Shown: piece by piece, positions 24,879-31,058 of the stretch
Numbering within the stretch: position 1 is the first letter of the stretch
Layout of the letters: the number at the start of each line of letters is the position of its first letter
Position numbers and translations under genes: made by a program
DNA from: a virus
Virus record (IMG/VR): IMGVR_UViG_3300033141_005354
Location: 1 to 39,843 of that record
DNA: 39,843 nt
Strand: one strand, 5' to 3'
The notes under the pieces: generated by a model
What the model was told of the DNA's origin: nothing
Databases searched by the model: none
What the model saw: only the letters and a program-made list of their open reading frames with translations

Positions 24879-25198
24879 CCTTAACTAATCAAGTCCCGCA
24901 GCAATGCCCAAAGTGCGGGAGCTCCATAAAATTAGTGCCCGCAGGCGTGAGTAAACGCACGGGGAAGCCGTATAACGCTTTTTATGCTTGCTCAAATAGG
25001 GATTGCGATTATATTTTTCGGCAACCCTCAAAACAGGACAAAATTGTAGAGGCGTTAAAGCAAATCCTTAAAAATCAGGTTGCGATTTCGCAAAAGATTG
25101 ATAAATTGGCGGGCAGTTTTGAGGCATTTACCTTAATTTTTACCAAACAAGATGACCCACAAGGAACAAGCCAAGATGATACTTCGGAAATATCCTGA
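24875..25198 (+). CDS. Zinc-ribbon protein (topoisomerase-type zinc finger)
   Basis: The 107-aa protein has CPKCGSSIKLVPAGVSKRTG followed by FYACSNRDCDYIF, i.e. CxxC...CxxxxC spacing like the zinc ribbons at the C-terminus of topoisomerase I. The C-terminal half is a helical region (QDKIVEALKQILKNQVAISQ). A single-strand DNA or RNA binding role is plausible. The last 47 nt overlap the next gene. Confidence 0.65.
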   Translation: MTLTNQVPQQCPKCGSSIKLVPAGVSKRTGKPYNAFYACSNRDCDYIFRQPSKQDKIVEALKQILKNQVAISQKIDKLAGSFEAFTLIFTKQDDPQGTSQDDTSEIS

Positions 25199-25511
25199 AA
25201 GTAGATATAACAGGGGCAAGTTTATGTATTACTGGTGTCAGGAGTTTTTAGGGGTGGGCGAGTTCGGCATAACTAAGAGCAAGTTTCTGGAATTCTGGGA
25301 GCACGAGGCGGCTCTGGAAAGAACCTTGCGGGACCTCTTAAAAGAACCAGAATTTAAACTTCAGCCCGAACAGGAAGCCAAGCGGCGGGAAAAACAGGCG
25401 GAATTCAGACGCTGGAAACAGAACCTAAAAGATAAAGAAGATTTTGAGAAAGTTTTCGGCGAGAAAACCTATGACGAGGAAATAGAGGAAGAGGACGAAA
25501 TTCCATTTTAA
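25152..25511 (+). CDS. Hypothetical protein with an SSB-like acidic C-terminal tail
   Basis: The 119-aa protein is helical and charged (REKQAEFRRWKQNLKDKEDF) and ends KTYDEEIEEEDEIPF. A final acidic stretch with terminal I-P-F is the hallmark of bacterial SSB C-termini, which recruit SSB partners. The rest of the protein does not look like an OB fold. It may recruit host SSB partners or replace SSB contacts in phage replication; that is inference. Confidence 0.6.
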   Translation: MTHKEQAKMILRKYPESRYNRGKFMYYWCQEFLGVGEFGITKSKFLEFWEHEAALERTLRDLLKEPEFKLQPEQEAKRREKQAEFRRWKQNLKDKEDFEKVFGEKTYDEEIEEEDEIPF

Positions 25512-25530
25512 AAATCTAAAAAACTTTATT

Positions 25531-25866
25531 ATGAAACAATTATATCAAGGGGACATAGTTCTTCTCCCCCTAAAAGAAGAACCAAAAGGTCTTAAATTTT
25601 CAAAGCTGAAAGAAGATTTAGTCGTGGCGGAAGGCGAAATAACTGGACATCGGCATATCTTAAAAGTAAAAGAAGGGAGATATAGAGCCGATTTAGAAAT
25701 AGCCAGAGACGAAAACGGCTTTTATTTGAAGATAAACAGCGGCAAAGCCGAGTTGTTTCACGACAAGCACAAAGTTCAGACGATTACACCAACCCCGAAA
25801 ATCTGGTTTATCGGTCAGCAGGTTGAATATGACGAAATTAAGGAAATAAGGCGGGTTCAAGATTAA
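25531..25866 (+). CDS. DUF6745-associated conserved phage/MGE protein
   Basis: The 111-aa protein begins LYQGDIVLLPLKEEPKGLKF and contains VVAEGEITGHRHIL. The pattern QGDVxLxPv...xxxxGEvTGHxH...YDxxxIRRVxD is known from genes that sit next to DUF6745 proteins in phages and mobile elements. The C-terminus here fits (YDEIKEIRRVQD). The next gene, 2 nt downstream, is the DUF6745-type partner. Function of the pair is unknown. Confidence 0.65.
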   Translation: MKQLYQGDIVLLPLKEEPKGLKFSKLKEDLVVAEGEITGHRHILKVKEGRYRADLEIARDENGFYLKINSGKAELFHDKHKVQTITPTPKIWFIGQQVEYDEIKEIRRVQD

Positions 25867-25867
25867 A

Positions 25868-27127
25868 ATGAAGAAAATAACCAAACTTACCCCAGAGCAA
25901 GAAGCTAAAATCCCAAACTATATCAAAAAATGGGTTGATTTGGCGTCTCAGCCGATTGATAGGGGAAAAATTAAGGAACTTGTAAGAAGAGTTTTCAAGG
26001 AAGATAAGTTGGTGATTATGGGAGAGTCAATTGAAAATATTTGTGGGTTAATAAAAGTAGCAATGAAAAAAACACCAAGAAGGATAGCCGTTTCCCAGCT
26101 TTACTCCCAGCTTCACTCCCAGCTTGACTTCCAGCTTCACTCCCAGCTTCGCTCCCAGCTTTATTCCCAGTTTTGCTCCCAGCTTGACTCCCAGCTTTAC
26201 TCACAGCTTCACTCCAAGCTTTATTACCAGTTTTACTCCCAGCTTGACTCCCAGCTTCACTCCCAGCTTCGCTCCCAGCTTGACTCCCAGCTTTACTCCC
26301 AGCTTCACTCCCAGCTTGACTCCCAGCTTTATTACCAGTTTTACTCCCAGCTTGACTCCCAGCTTGACTCTCAGCTTGACTCCCAGCTTCACTCCCAGCT
26401 TTACTCCCAGCTTCACTCCCAGCTTCACTTTCAGCTTAGCTCTCAGCTCCGCCAACAACTTATTAATATCAAAAACAACGAGTTATCTATTTCTTTTTAT
26501 TTAACTTATTATCTATACGATTGGGCCGGTTATTATGATTATGCGAGATATATCGGGGTAAAATTTGATGAGGAAAAATTAAATCTTTTCTTTGATATAT
26601 TGTTAAACCTTTCTATATCGGTGTTTGTGGGAAATGTAATTTTTGTTTGCGAGAAGCCCCAAATTTCTTGGCTTGAAGGCAAACTTCATTCTTCCACCGA
26701 TAAAGCTATCAAATGGAAAGATGGGACAGGATTTTATTATTTTCACGGAATTTATTTTGAAGACCCGCTGGCAGAGAGGATTATAAGTAAAAAAATCTCA
26801 GCTAAAAAGATATTTAAATTAGAAAATAGTGAGCAAAGAGCAATAGCAATTAAAATGTTGGGGGCGGAGAAACTAATTAAGGAGCTTGGCGGAAAAGTAA
26901 TAGATAAACGCAAATATAACTATGGCATTGATTATTTAATAGAGTTGAAGGGATTTAAGGACGGGATGGGCGAACCATATAAGTTTCTTAAAGGATACGA
27001 CCCGGCGGAGAAAGATTATGTATACATCAGAACCCACCCAAGGGTAAAGAATGTTCAGGAAGCCCATAATTTCTGCTATCGGCTCCAAATGTTTAATGTG
27101 GATTACAATCCTTCTTTGAGAACTTGA
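25868..27127 (+). CDS. DUF6745-type protein with long tetrapeptide repeat
   Basis: The 419-aa protein has a short N-terminal domain (LTPEQEAKIPNYIKKWVDLA), then roughly 30 four-residue units of form SQL[YHDR] (residues about 75-195), then a C-terminal domain with WLEGKLHSSTDKAIKWKDGT, YYFHGIYFEDPLAERIISKK and LGAEKLIKELGGKVIDKR. The C-domain pattern (x-HS..-AI-W-DG-G-Y-FHG) matches DUF6745, whose members commonly hold WDSL-type tetrapeptide repeats in the same place. It overlaps no neighbour; the partner gene is 2 nt upstream. Cellular role unknown. Confidence 0.7.
   Translation: MKKITKLTPEQEAKIPNYIKKWVDLASQPIDRGKIKELVRRVFKEDKLVIMGESIENICGLIKVAMKKTPRRIAVSQLYSQLHSQLDFQLHSQLRSQLYSQFCSQLDSQLYSQLHSKLYYQFYSQLDSQLHSQLRSQLDSQLYSQLHSQLDSQLYYQFYSQLDSQLDSQLDSQLHSQLYSQLHSQLHFQLSSQLRQQLINIKNNELSISFYLTYYLYDWAGYYDYARYIGVKFDEEKLNLFFDILLNLSISVFVGNVIFVCEKPQISWLEGKLHSSTDKAIKWKDGTGFYYFHGIYFEDPLAERIISKKISAKKIFKLENSEQRAIAIKMLGAEKLIKELGGKVIDKRKYNYGIDYLIELKGFKDGMGEPYKFLKGYDPAEKDYVYIRTHPRVKNVQEAHNFCYRLQMFNVDYNPSLRT
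26088..26450 (+). repeat. 12-bp tandem repeat array
   Basis: About 30 copies of a 12-bp unit (TCCCAGCTTNAC and close variants) lie inside the DUF6745-type gene. The unit stays in frame. Other frames over the array are also open, which is a result of the repeat and not real coding. Confidence 0.9.
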
Positions 27128-27149
27128 TTATAACCCTTAACCAAACCCT

Positions 27150-27335
27150 ATGAAGAAAGAAAAGAAAATTAAAATAGAATATCAAGTTAGCTACGAAAGT
27201 TTAAAAAGATTAGTAATGGCGGCTTTTCTATTAGGACAGGAAACAGGGTTGAAAGGAATGACATTTGAGCATTTAAAAGCAAAGCAATATATGAAAAACC
27301 TAATTGATTTAATTATTAACCCTTTATTAAAATAG
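27150..27335 (+). CDS. Small MKKEKK-type protein
   Basis: The 61-aa protein starts MKKEKKIKIEYQVSYESLKR with the shared start cassette (CCCTATGAAGAAAGAAAA at 27145). It is helical (LVMAAFLLGQETGLKGMTFE). No family is recognised. Confidence 0.6.
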   Translation: MKKEKKIKIEYQVSYESLKRLVMAAFLLGQETGLKGMTFEHLKAKQYMKNLIDLIINPLLK

Positions 27336-27339
27336 AGAT

Positions 27340-27678
27340 ATGAGACCAAGTAAATTTCAATTAGCAAATAAAATAGTAACGGATTATCTTAAAAAAAATT
27401 ACAATCGAGATTATTTATATTTTGGTTGGACTAAAAAAGGATTAAAAATAAAAAAAGCAGAAAGTGGAGGGTTTTGGAGTTTAATTCCTATTTCACAGGC
27501 AGGTGATCTCCGTTTTATTCCTCCTTTTGGATTAAAAGATATTGATGTATTAGAAAGGATACAGAAATTAGCCAAAGAAAAAAGTTGGCGGGAATTAAGA
27601 AAATATCAATTATCTAAGCAATACTCTTCTGATTATTTAAGGAAAGAAAAGTCTAACCCACCCAAAAAACCTAAATAA
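27340..27678 (+). CDS. Hypothetical basic protein
   Basis: The 112-aa protein is basic and rich in aromatic residues: FQLANKIVTDYLKKNYNRDY, LYFGWTKKGLKIKKAESGGF, WSLIPISQAGDLRFIPPFG. The tail is Lys/Pro-rich (KSNPPKKPK). No family is recognised. It starts 4 nt after the upstream gene. Confidence 0.6.
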   Translation: MRPSKFQLANKIVTDYLKKNYNRDYLYFGWTKKGLKIKKAESGGFWSLIPISQAGDLRFIPPFGLKDIDVLERIQKLAKEKSWRELRKYQLSKQYSSDYLRKEKSNPPKKPK

Positions 27679-27683
27679 AACCT

Positions 27684-27800
27684 ATGAAGAAAAGCAGCAT
27701 TTCTGGGGGCGGACTACACAGAATTCAATGCCAACCTCTTGACAATGTTGGTGAGTGTAGCCAACCCCCAAAAGTGCTGTTAACCAACCAAAAACCCTAA
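27684..27800 (+). CDS. Possible 38-aa peptide within structured RNA
   Basis: A frame starts MKKSSISGGGLHRIQCQPLD and ends LLTNQKP with TAA. It uses a start similar to the shared cassette, but its body is the strongly paired element 27693-27781. RNA structure is a better explanation of the conserved-looking pairs than coding. It is listed for completeness. Confidence 0.25.
   Translation: MKKSSISGGGLHRIQCQPLDNVGECSQPPKVLLTNQKP
27693..27781 (+). ncRNA. Structured RNA candidate (three nested stems)
   Basis: Outer stem: 27693-27709 pairs with 27765-27781, 17 positions with one mismatch and two G-U. Middle stem: CTACAC (27714-27719) with GTGTAG (27755-27760). Inner stem: CCAAC (27731-27735) with GTTGG (27747-27751), extended by G-U pairs. 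It sits between two short genes. No known RNA family is recognised. Confidence 0.55.
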
Positions 27801-27808
27801 ATAACCCT

Positions 27809-27991
27809 ATGAAGAAAGAAAAGAAAATAAAAGAAATAGAAATTGACACACTTTGGGATATGTTTTTTAGATGTTTCCCACCTGATATGGAAAATCTATC
27901 AACAATAACGCCCGACCAAGCATATAGATTATTGAAATGTTTTATTCATAAATTAGAAACTTATGACCAAAAACCAACCAAAACTAAATAA
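27809..27991 (+). CDS. Small MKKEKK-type protein
   Basis: The 60-aa protein starts MKKEKKIKEIEIDTLWDMFF with the same start cassette as 27150 and 28287. Middle: RCFPPDMENLSTITPDQAYR, then a helix (LLKCFIHKLETYDQ). No family is recognised. Confidence 0.6.
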   Translation: MKKEKKIKEIEIDTLWDMFFRCFPPDMENLSTITPDQAYRLLKCFIHKLETYDQKPTKTK

Positions 27992-28014
27992 ACTTTATTT
28001 TGAAATCAAATAAT

Positions 28015-28251
28015 ATGACAAAAGTAATAAACACAAAAATAGGACTTTGGCGTGGAAAACCAGTAGAAAATTTATCAAAAAGAGAACTTTTAGATGTTAT
28101 TAAGTTTATGTCAGATGAAATTAAAAATCTTAGAAAAGAAAAGAAAACACCAGAACAGAAGGCGAGAGAAGTATTAGGAGAACTACCAAAATTACCTGTT
28201 GATGTTTTTGATTTATTTTTTAATTTTTCTGGTTGGAAAGATGATGTATAA
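28015..28251 (+). CDS. Hypothetical helical protein
   Basis: The 78-aa protein is taken from ATG 28015 (a TTG at 28000 is possible). It reads MTKVINTKIGLWRGKPVENL, then a helix (SKRELLDVIKFMSDEIKNLR) and ends in an aromatic tail (DLFFNFSGWKDDV). No family is recognised. Confidence 0.55.
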   Translation: MTKVINTKIGLWRGKPVENLSKRELLDVIKFMSDEIKNLRKEKKTPEQKAREVLGELPKLPVDVFDLFFNFSGWKDDV

Positions 28252-28286
28252 AGAAATGACCTCAACCAAAACCCTAAAATAACCCT

Positions 28287-29234
28287 ATGAAGAAAGAAAA
28301 GAAAATTGAAAACCAAATTCATTCCTTTCCTAAAATATTTCATATTGGAGAAAGTTTTATAAGCAATCTTTTTGAAGGAAGGGTGGAAATAAGCGAAAAA
28401 ATAGATGGAAGCCAATGGGGCTTTGGAATTACCAATGAGGGAGAAATAGTTTATAGAAGTAAGGGACAAGAACTGACTTATAAAGATGTTCCAAAGATGT
28501 TTCAAAAAGCAAAGAAACAAGTAGAACGATTACAGCCCATTCTGAAAAAAAAATTTAGAGATGTGTTCTTTTATTGTGAATTTTTAGAACAACCCTGTCA
28601 CAATATTCTGAAATATAAGAGAATACCCAAAAATCATTTATATCTTTTTGGGGTAATGGAAGGAAGAAATTTTGTGAGTGATTATAAGAAACTTTGGGAA
28701 TACGCCGACTTATTGGAAATAGAAAGAGTAAATATTCTTGATTATAAAGAAATTAAGGAGGTTGCTAAGTTAGAGGAATATTTAAAAGAAGAAAGTATTT
28801 TGGGGAATGAGAAAATAGAGGGGATTGTTGTTAAAAATTATAATCAACCAAGCGGAAAAGGAAGTTTTATTATTCCGATTTCAATGGGGAAATATGTAAA
28901 AGAAAATTTCAAGGAACGGCTCAAAAAAGAGTGGAAAGGTAAATTTACAAGCAGGGGAAAATTAGAGCTTTTGATTGAAAGCTTTCACAGTGAGGCAAGA
29001 TGGAAAAAAGCGATTCAACATCTTAAAGAAAGGGAAGAATTGGAAAATGCCCCACGAGATATAGGAAAACTAATGAAGGAAATAGAAAAAGATTTAATAG
29101 AAGAGGAAAAGGAGAATATTAAAAATGAATTATATAAGATTTTTATTGGAGATATTATAAGAAAAGCCAGAGGGGGTTTTCCAGAATGGTATAAAAAACA
29201 ATTATTAAAAAGAAGTTTTAGGGGGAATAAATAA
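28287..29234 (+). CDS. RNA ligase (Rnl2/RNA_ligase family)
   Basis: The 315-aa protein has nucleotidyltransferase motif I EKIDGSQWGF with Lys38, Asp40 and Gly41 (K-x-D-G), a YRSKGQ element near 56-61, motif III-like FFYCEFLE (94-101), motif IV EGIVVKN (178-184) and a motif V-like KYVKENFKE (202-210). Order and spacing match the RNA_ligase fold, in which Lys38 would carry AMP. The C-terminal helical region (215-310) is longer than the catalytic core. It starts with the shared MKKEKK cassette. It may repair host tRNA or mRNA breaks made as antiphage defence. Confidence 0.8.
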   Translation: MKKEKKIENQIHSFPKIFHIGESFISNLFEGRVEISEKIDGSQWGFGITNEGEIVYRSKGQELTYKDVPKMFQKAKKQVERLQPILKKKFRDVFFYCEFLEQPCHNILKYKRIPKNHLYLFGVMEGRNFVSDYKKLWEYADLLEIERVNILDYKEIKEVAKLEEYLKEESILGNEKIEGIVVKNYNQPSGKGSFIIPISMGKYVKENFKERLKKEWKGKFTSRGKLELLIESFHSEARWKKAIQHLKEREELENAPRDIGKLMKEIEKDLIEEEKENIKNELYKIFIGDIIRKARGGFPEWYKKQLLKRSFRGNK

Positions 29235-29330
29235 TCTACGATAAGCCGACCCAAAAACCAAATAACCCTATGAAGCAAAAAAAGAAAATTAAAGAAGATA
29301 GAAAATCACAATGAAAATATCCTACTTTGA

Positions 29331-29353
29331 AGTATACTACTTTAGAGTATACT
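29331..29353 (+). promoter_or_regulatory. Two tandem palindromes (operator candidate)
   Basis: AGTATACT occurs at 29331-29338 and 29346-29353 (15 bp apart) inside two tandem near-copies of ACTTTGAAGTATACT. Each octamer is a perfect palindrome. The layout is typical of a binding site for a dimeric repressor. The gene starting at 29418 follows after 64 nt. Confidence 0.5.
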
Positions 29354-29417
29354 AAAAATTGATTGAAATAGTAAAATCTGGGTTAGAAGATATTAAGCAA
29401 TTATTAAACCAAACCCT

Positions 29418-29606
29418 ATGAAGAAAGAAAAGAAAAAATCAAATAAACTTACTTGTGATGTTGAAATGAGTTTTGTTGACGGCTGGGCAAGGAAAGAATT
29501 TGCGGGTTTGACTCCAGTAGACTCGGCTAGCAACTTAATATACAAAGTAAAAAGGTATAAAGAATGTCCTAATTGTTGGGTAGTTTTCCCTCATTTAGAT
29601 TGTTGA
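29418..29606 (+). CDS. Small MKKEKK-type protein with Cys pair
   Basis: The 62-aa protein starts MKKEKKKSNKLTCDVEMSFV from the shared cassette. It contains CPNC in RYKECPNCWVVFPHLDC, perhaps zinc-binding together with the final Cys. No family is recognised. Confidence 0.6.
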   Translation: MKKEKKKSNKLTCDVEMSFVDGWARKEFAGLTPVDSASNLIYKVKRYKECPNCWVVFPHLDC

Positions 29607-29647
29607 GGAATAATAACAAAGGCAATATTAAATCAAAAAAAATCATT

Positions 29648-29929
29648 ATGAAAGAAGTTAATCTAAAAGAATTATCAATTAAATATTTAATAATGGAACA
29701 ACTTTATTTAGACCAGCCAACCGACAAAGAAAGAGAAGAGGTGGCAGAAAGAATTTGTGAATTATTAAAAGAAAGAATTTCAAAAATGAAATTTCAGCAT
29801 AATCATAAAAACATAGATGAAGAATATAAATGCGGTTGTGGTTGGCGGAATGAAGTAATTGATGATATTTGTGAGGATTTAGATTATAAGAAAAAATATA
29901 TTAAAGTTCGTATAAGTTATCCTGAATAA
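29648..29929 (+). CDS. Hypothetical protein
   Basis: The 93-aa protein is taken from ATG 29648; an upstream frame start at 29573 would overlap the previous gene. Helical first half (LKELSIKYLIMEQLYLDQPT, REEVAERICELLKERISKMK), then KCGCGW. It could be metal-binding through the Cys/His residues (FQHNHKN, CGCG). No family is recognised. Confidence 0.6.
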   Translation: MKEVNLKELSIKYLIMEQLYLDQPTDKEREEVAERICELLKERISKMKFQHNHKNIDEEYKCGCGWRNEVIDDICEDLDYKKKYIKVRISYPE

Positions 29930-29981
29930 ACCTTATGAAAAAAAAGATAATTAAAGAAGAAAACTGATTAGAAGACCGCTT

Positions 29982-30350
29982 ATGACTAAAAAAACCCTTA
30001 AATACTATCGCAGTAAAGCCGACAAATTATGCCTTCAGAAGTATTTAAAACCAAGGTGCGAGGTCTGCGGCAAAAAAGCCGTCCATCTTCATCATATCTT
30101 CCCCAAGGGATTATACGGGCATTTAAGATATACCCCTGACAATTTGGTTTCTTTGTGCTTTAAATGTCATTTTAGGCATCATCATAGAGCCGACCCGAGC
30201 ATTCACGATACCATAATAGCCAAGCGGGGCAAAAAATGGTATAGATATTTACAATCCCTTGCGACAAACCCGCCCAAAAATTACAAACAATCAATCAAAT
30301 GGTATAAGTTTAATATAGAGGTTTTAGAAAAAAATGAAGAAGATTACTAA
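29982..30350 (+). CDS. HNH endonuclease-like protein (NinG-like context)
   Basis: The 122-aa protein has CEVCGKKAVHLHHIFPKG (CxxC then H-x-H-H) and DNLVSLCFKCHFRHHH, i.e. N-x-x-x-L-C-x-x-C-H. This is the HNH zinc-finger layout. The N-terminus (MTKKTLKYYRSKADKLCLQK) is basic. Phage NinG-type recombination proteins and free HNH enzymes share the pattern. Nickase or recombination function is likely but not proven. It overlaps the next gene by 17 nt. Confidence 0.75.
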   Translation: MTKKTLKYYRSKADKLCLQKYLKPRCEVCGKKAVHLHHIFPKGLYGHLRYTPDNLVSLCFKCHFRHHHRADPSIHDTIIAKRGKKWYRYLQSLATNPPKNYKQSIKWYKFNIEVLEKNEEDY

Positions 30351-30525
30351 AAAACCCCCAAGAATTGATATTTATCTTACTGCCGACCTCAAAGCGAAGG
30401 TCAAGTTTTGGGCGAAAGAGCTCGGCATCAACCAAACAAGGCTGGTCAGCCAAGCAATCGAGGCATATTTAGAAGAAATAAAAAAGAGCATAGATTTTAA
30501 TTCACAAAATACCTCTACCGTATAA
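30334..30525 (+). CDS. Ribbon-helix-helix DNA-binding protein
   Basis: The 63-aa protein has an N-terminal beta-strand (RIDIYLTADLKAKVKFWAKE) and GINQTRLVSQAIEAYLEE, the strand-helix-helix layout of Arc/MetJ-type regulators. It is the best transcription-repressor candidate in the window. It sits directly before the promoter at 30530 and could bind the tandem palindromes at 29331 or its own neighbourhood. Confidence 0.7.
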   Translation: MKKITKKPPRIDIYLTADLKAKVKFWAKELGINQTRLVSQAIEAYLEEIKKSIDFNSQNTSTV

Positions 30526-30529
30526 GGTA

Positions 30530-30558
30530 TTGACAATTCCTCAAAAATTTGCTATAAA
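30530..30558 (+). promoter_or_regulatory. Strong leaderless promoter
   Basis: TTGACA (30530-30535), 17-bp spacer, TGC extended -10 and TATAAA (30553-30558). The next ATG is at 30565, 7 nt further, where transcription should begin. It may also drive the packaging block beyond 31059, since no + strand terminator was seen between them. Confidence 0.8.
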
Positions 30559-30564
30559 GGGAAA

Positions 30565-30636
30565 ATGAAACTTGAAGAGAAAAGCTTCCCAAAGTTTTGC
30601 TATGCTTGCGGAAAGAGCAGGTTTGTTTTTATGTAA
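30565..30636 (+). CDS. Tiny CxxC peptide after a leaderless promoter
   Basis: A 23-aa frame reads MKLEEKSFPKFCYACGKSRF and ends VFM. CYAC is a zinc-type pair. ATG coincides with the expected transcription start. Short length makes it uncertain. Confidence 0.4.
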   Translation: MKLEEKSFPKFCYACGKSRFVFM

Positions 30637-30673
30637 AAAAATCCCCCTTTTACATTAACCCGTGAAAAGAGGG
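30635..30673 (-). terminator. Minus-strand intrinsic terminator
   Basis: On the minus strand, CCCTCTTTT (30673-30665) pairs with AAAAGGGGG (30651-30643), 9 bp including one U-G, followed by ATTTTTTT (30642-30635). This is a good intrinsic terminator for the 44-aa gene at 30729-30863. On the + strand the same position has a C-A mismatch and no U-run, so it acts in one direction. Confidence 0.75.
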
Positions 30674-30728
30674 AAAAAAGCGGAGGTTTAACACCAGTTA
30701 TTATTAAGACGGGCAATTCTCAGAGTTA

Positions 30729-30863
30729 TTACAGGCACCGGCAACCATACCAAAGCGGGCAGAAATCATAAGTTGAAGCCCATATCAGCACCTTAACTAA
30801 CCAATAAGCGGCGGTAATTACTCCGAGAAACCAGAAAAACCTAATTATTGTTATCTTTTTCAT
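30729..30863 (-). CDS. 44-aa membrane protein on the minus strand
   Basis: ATG at 30863 (minus strand) starts MKKITIIRFFWFLGVITAAY, continues WLVKVLIWAS and ends in a Cys-containing tail (CPLWYGCRCL). One hydrophobic helix, three Cys at the C-terminus. It is the only gene of a unit with its own promoter, structured leader and terminator. A single membrane-bound host-interaction (moron-like) role is plausible. No family is recognised. Confidence 0.7.
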   Translation of the reverse strand: MKKITIIRFFWFLGVITAAYWLVKVLIWASTYDFCPLWYGCRCL

Positions 30864-30999
30864 AGTTTTAGAGGGCGGTTTATTCCAAGCGATAACCGCC
30901 CAGAAAACGTTATATAATTAAAGAGCCGCTTAGCGGAGGTAGCCCGCCAAGCGGCATATAAATCGCGGCTACCTCGCGGGAGAGTTATTCACACTCTCT
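30864..30999 (-). promoter_or_regulatory. Structured 5' leader with pseudoknot potential
   Basis: In minus-strand RNA the leader of about 136 nt contains: GAGAG/CTCTC near the 5' end (30994-30998 with 30980-30984), a 9-bp stem GAGGTAGCC/GGCTACCTC (30975-30967 with 30944-30936), a 7-bp stem GCCGCTT/AAGCGGC (30955-30949 with 30931-30925) that interlocks with it in H-type order, and an 8-bp hairpin GGGCGGTT/AACCGCCC (30901-30894 with 30880-30873) 9 nt before the ATG. It looks like a riboregulator or riboswitch. No known class matched. Confidence 0.55.
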
Positions 31000-31005
31000 A
31001 TTATC

Positions 31006-31033
31006 AGTATAGCATACCCAAAAACCCTGTCAA
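31006..31033 (-). promoter_or_regulatory. Minus-strand promoter of the 44-aa gene
   Basis: On the minus strand: TTGACA (31033-31028), 16-bp spacer, TGC extended -10 and TATACT (31011-31006). Expected start near 30999. The spacer closely resembles those of the promoters at 22474 and 23723. Confidence 0.8.
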
Positions 31034-31040
31034 GAGGCGG

Positions 31041-31050
31041 CTGTGGAAAA
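31041..31050 (-). promoter_or_regulatory. DnaA-box-like element, third copy (minus strand)
   Basis: TTTTCCACAG on the minus strand, 7 bp upstream of the -35 at 31033. Same 10-mer as at 21749 and 23705. Confidence 0.55.
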
Positions 31051-31058
31051 CTAAAAAT

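Noticed and set aside
26088-26450. CRISPR array or other-frame genes in the 12-bp repeat region
   Set aside because: Units are 12 bp without spacers and stay in frame with a clear long gene. Other open frames in both strands reflect the same repeat.
27738-27743. TTGACA as a promoter -35 in the structured RNA
   Set aside because: No -10 at a suitable distance; the bases form the loop of the inner stem.
29271-29315. A 14-codon gene with the MKK-type start
   Set aside because: Too short to support as a gene; reported only as a possible empty copy of the start cassette.
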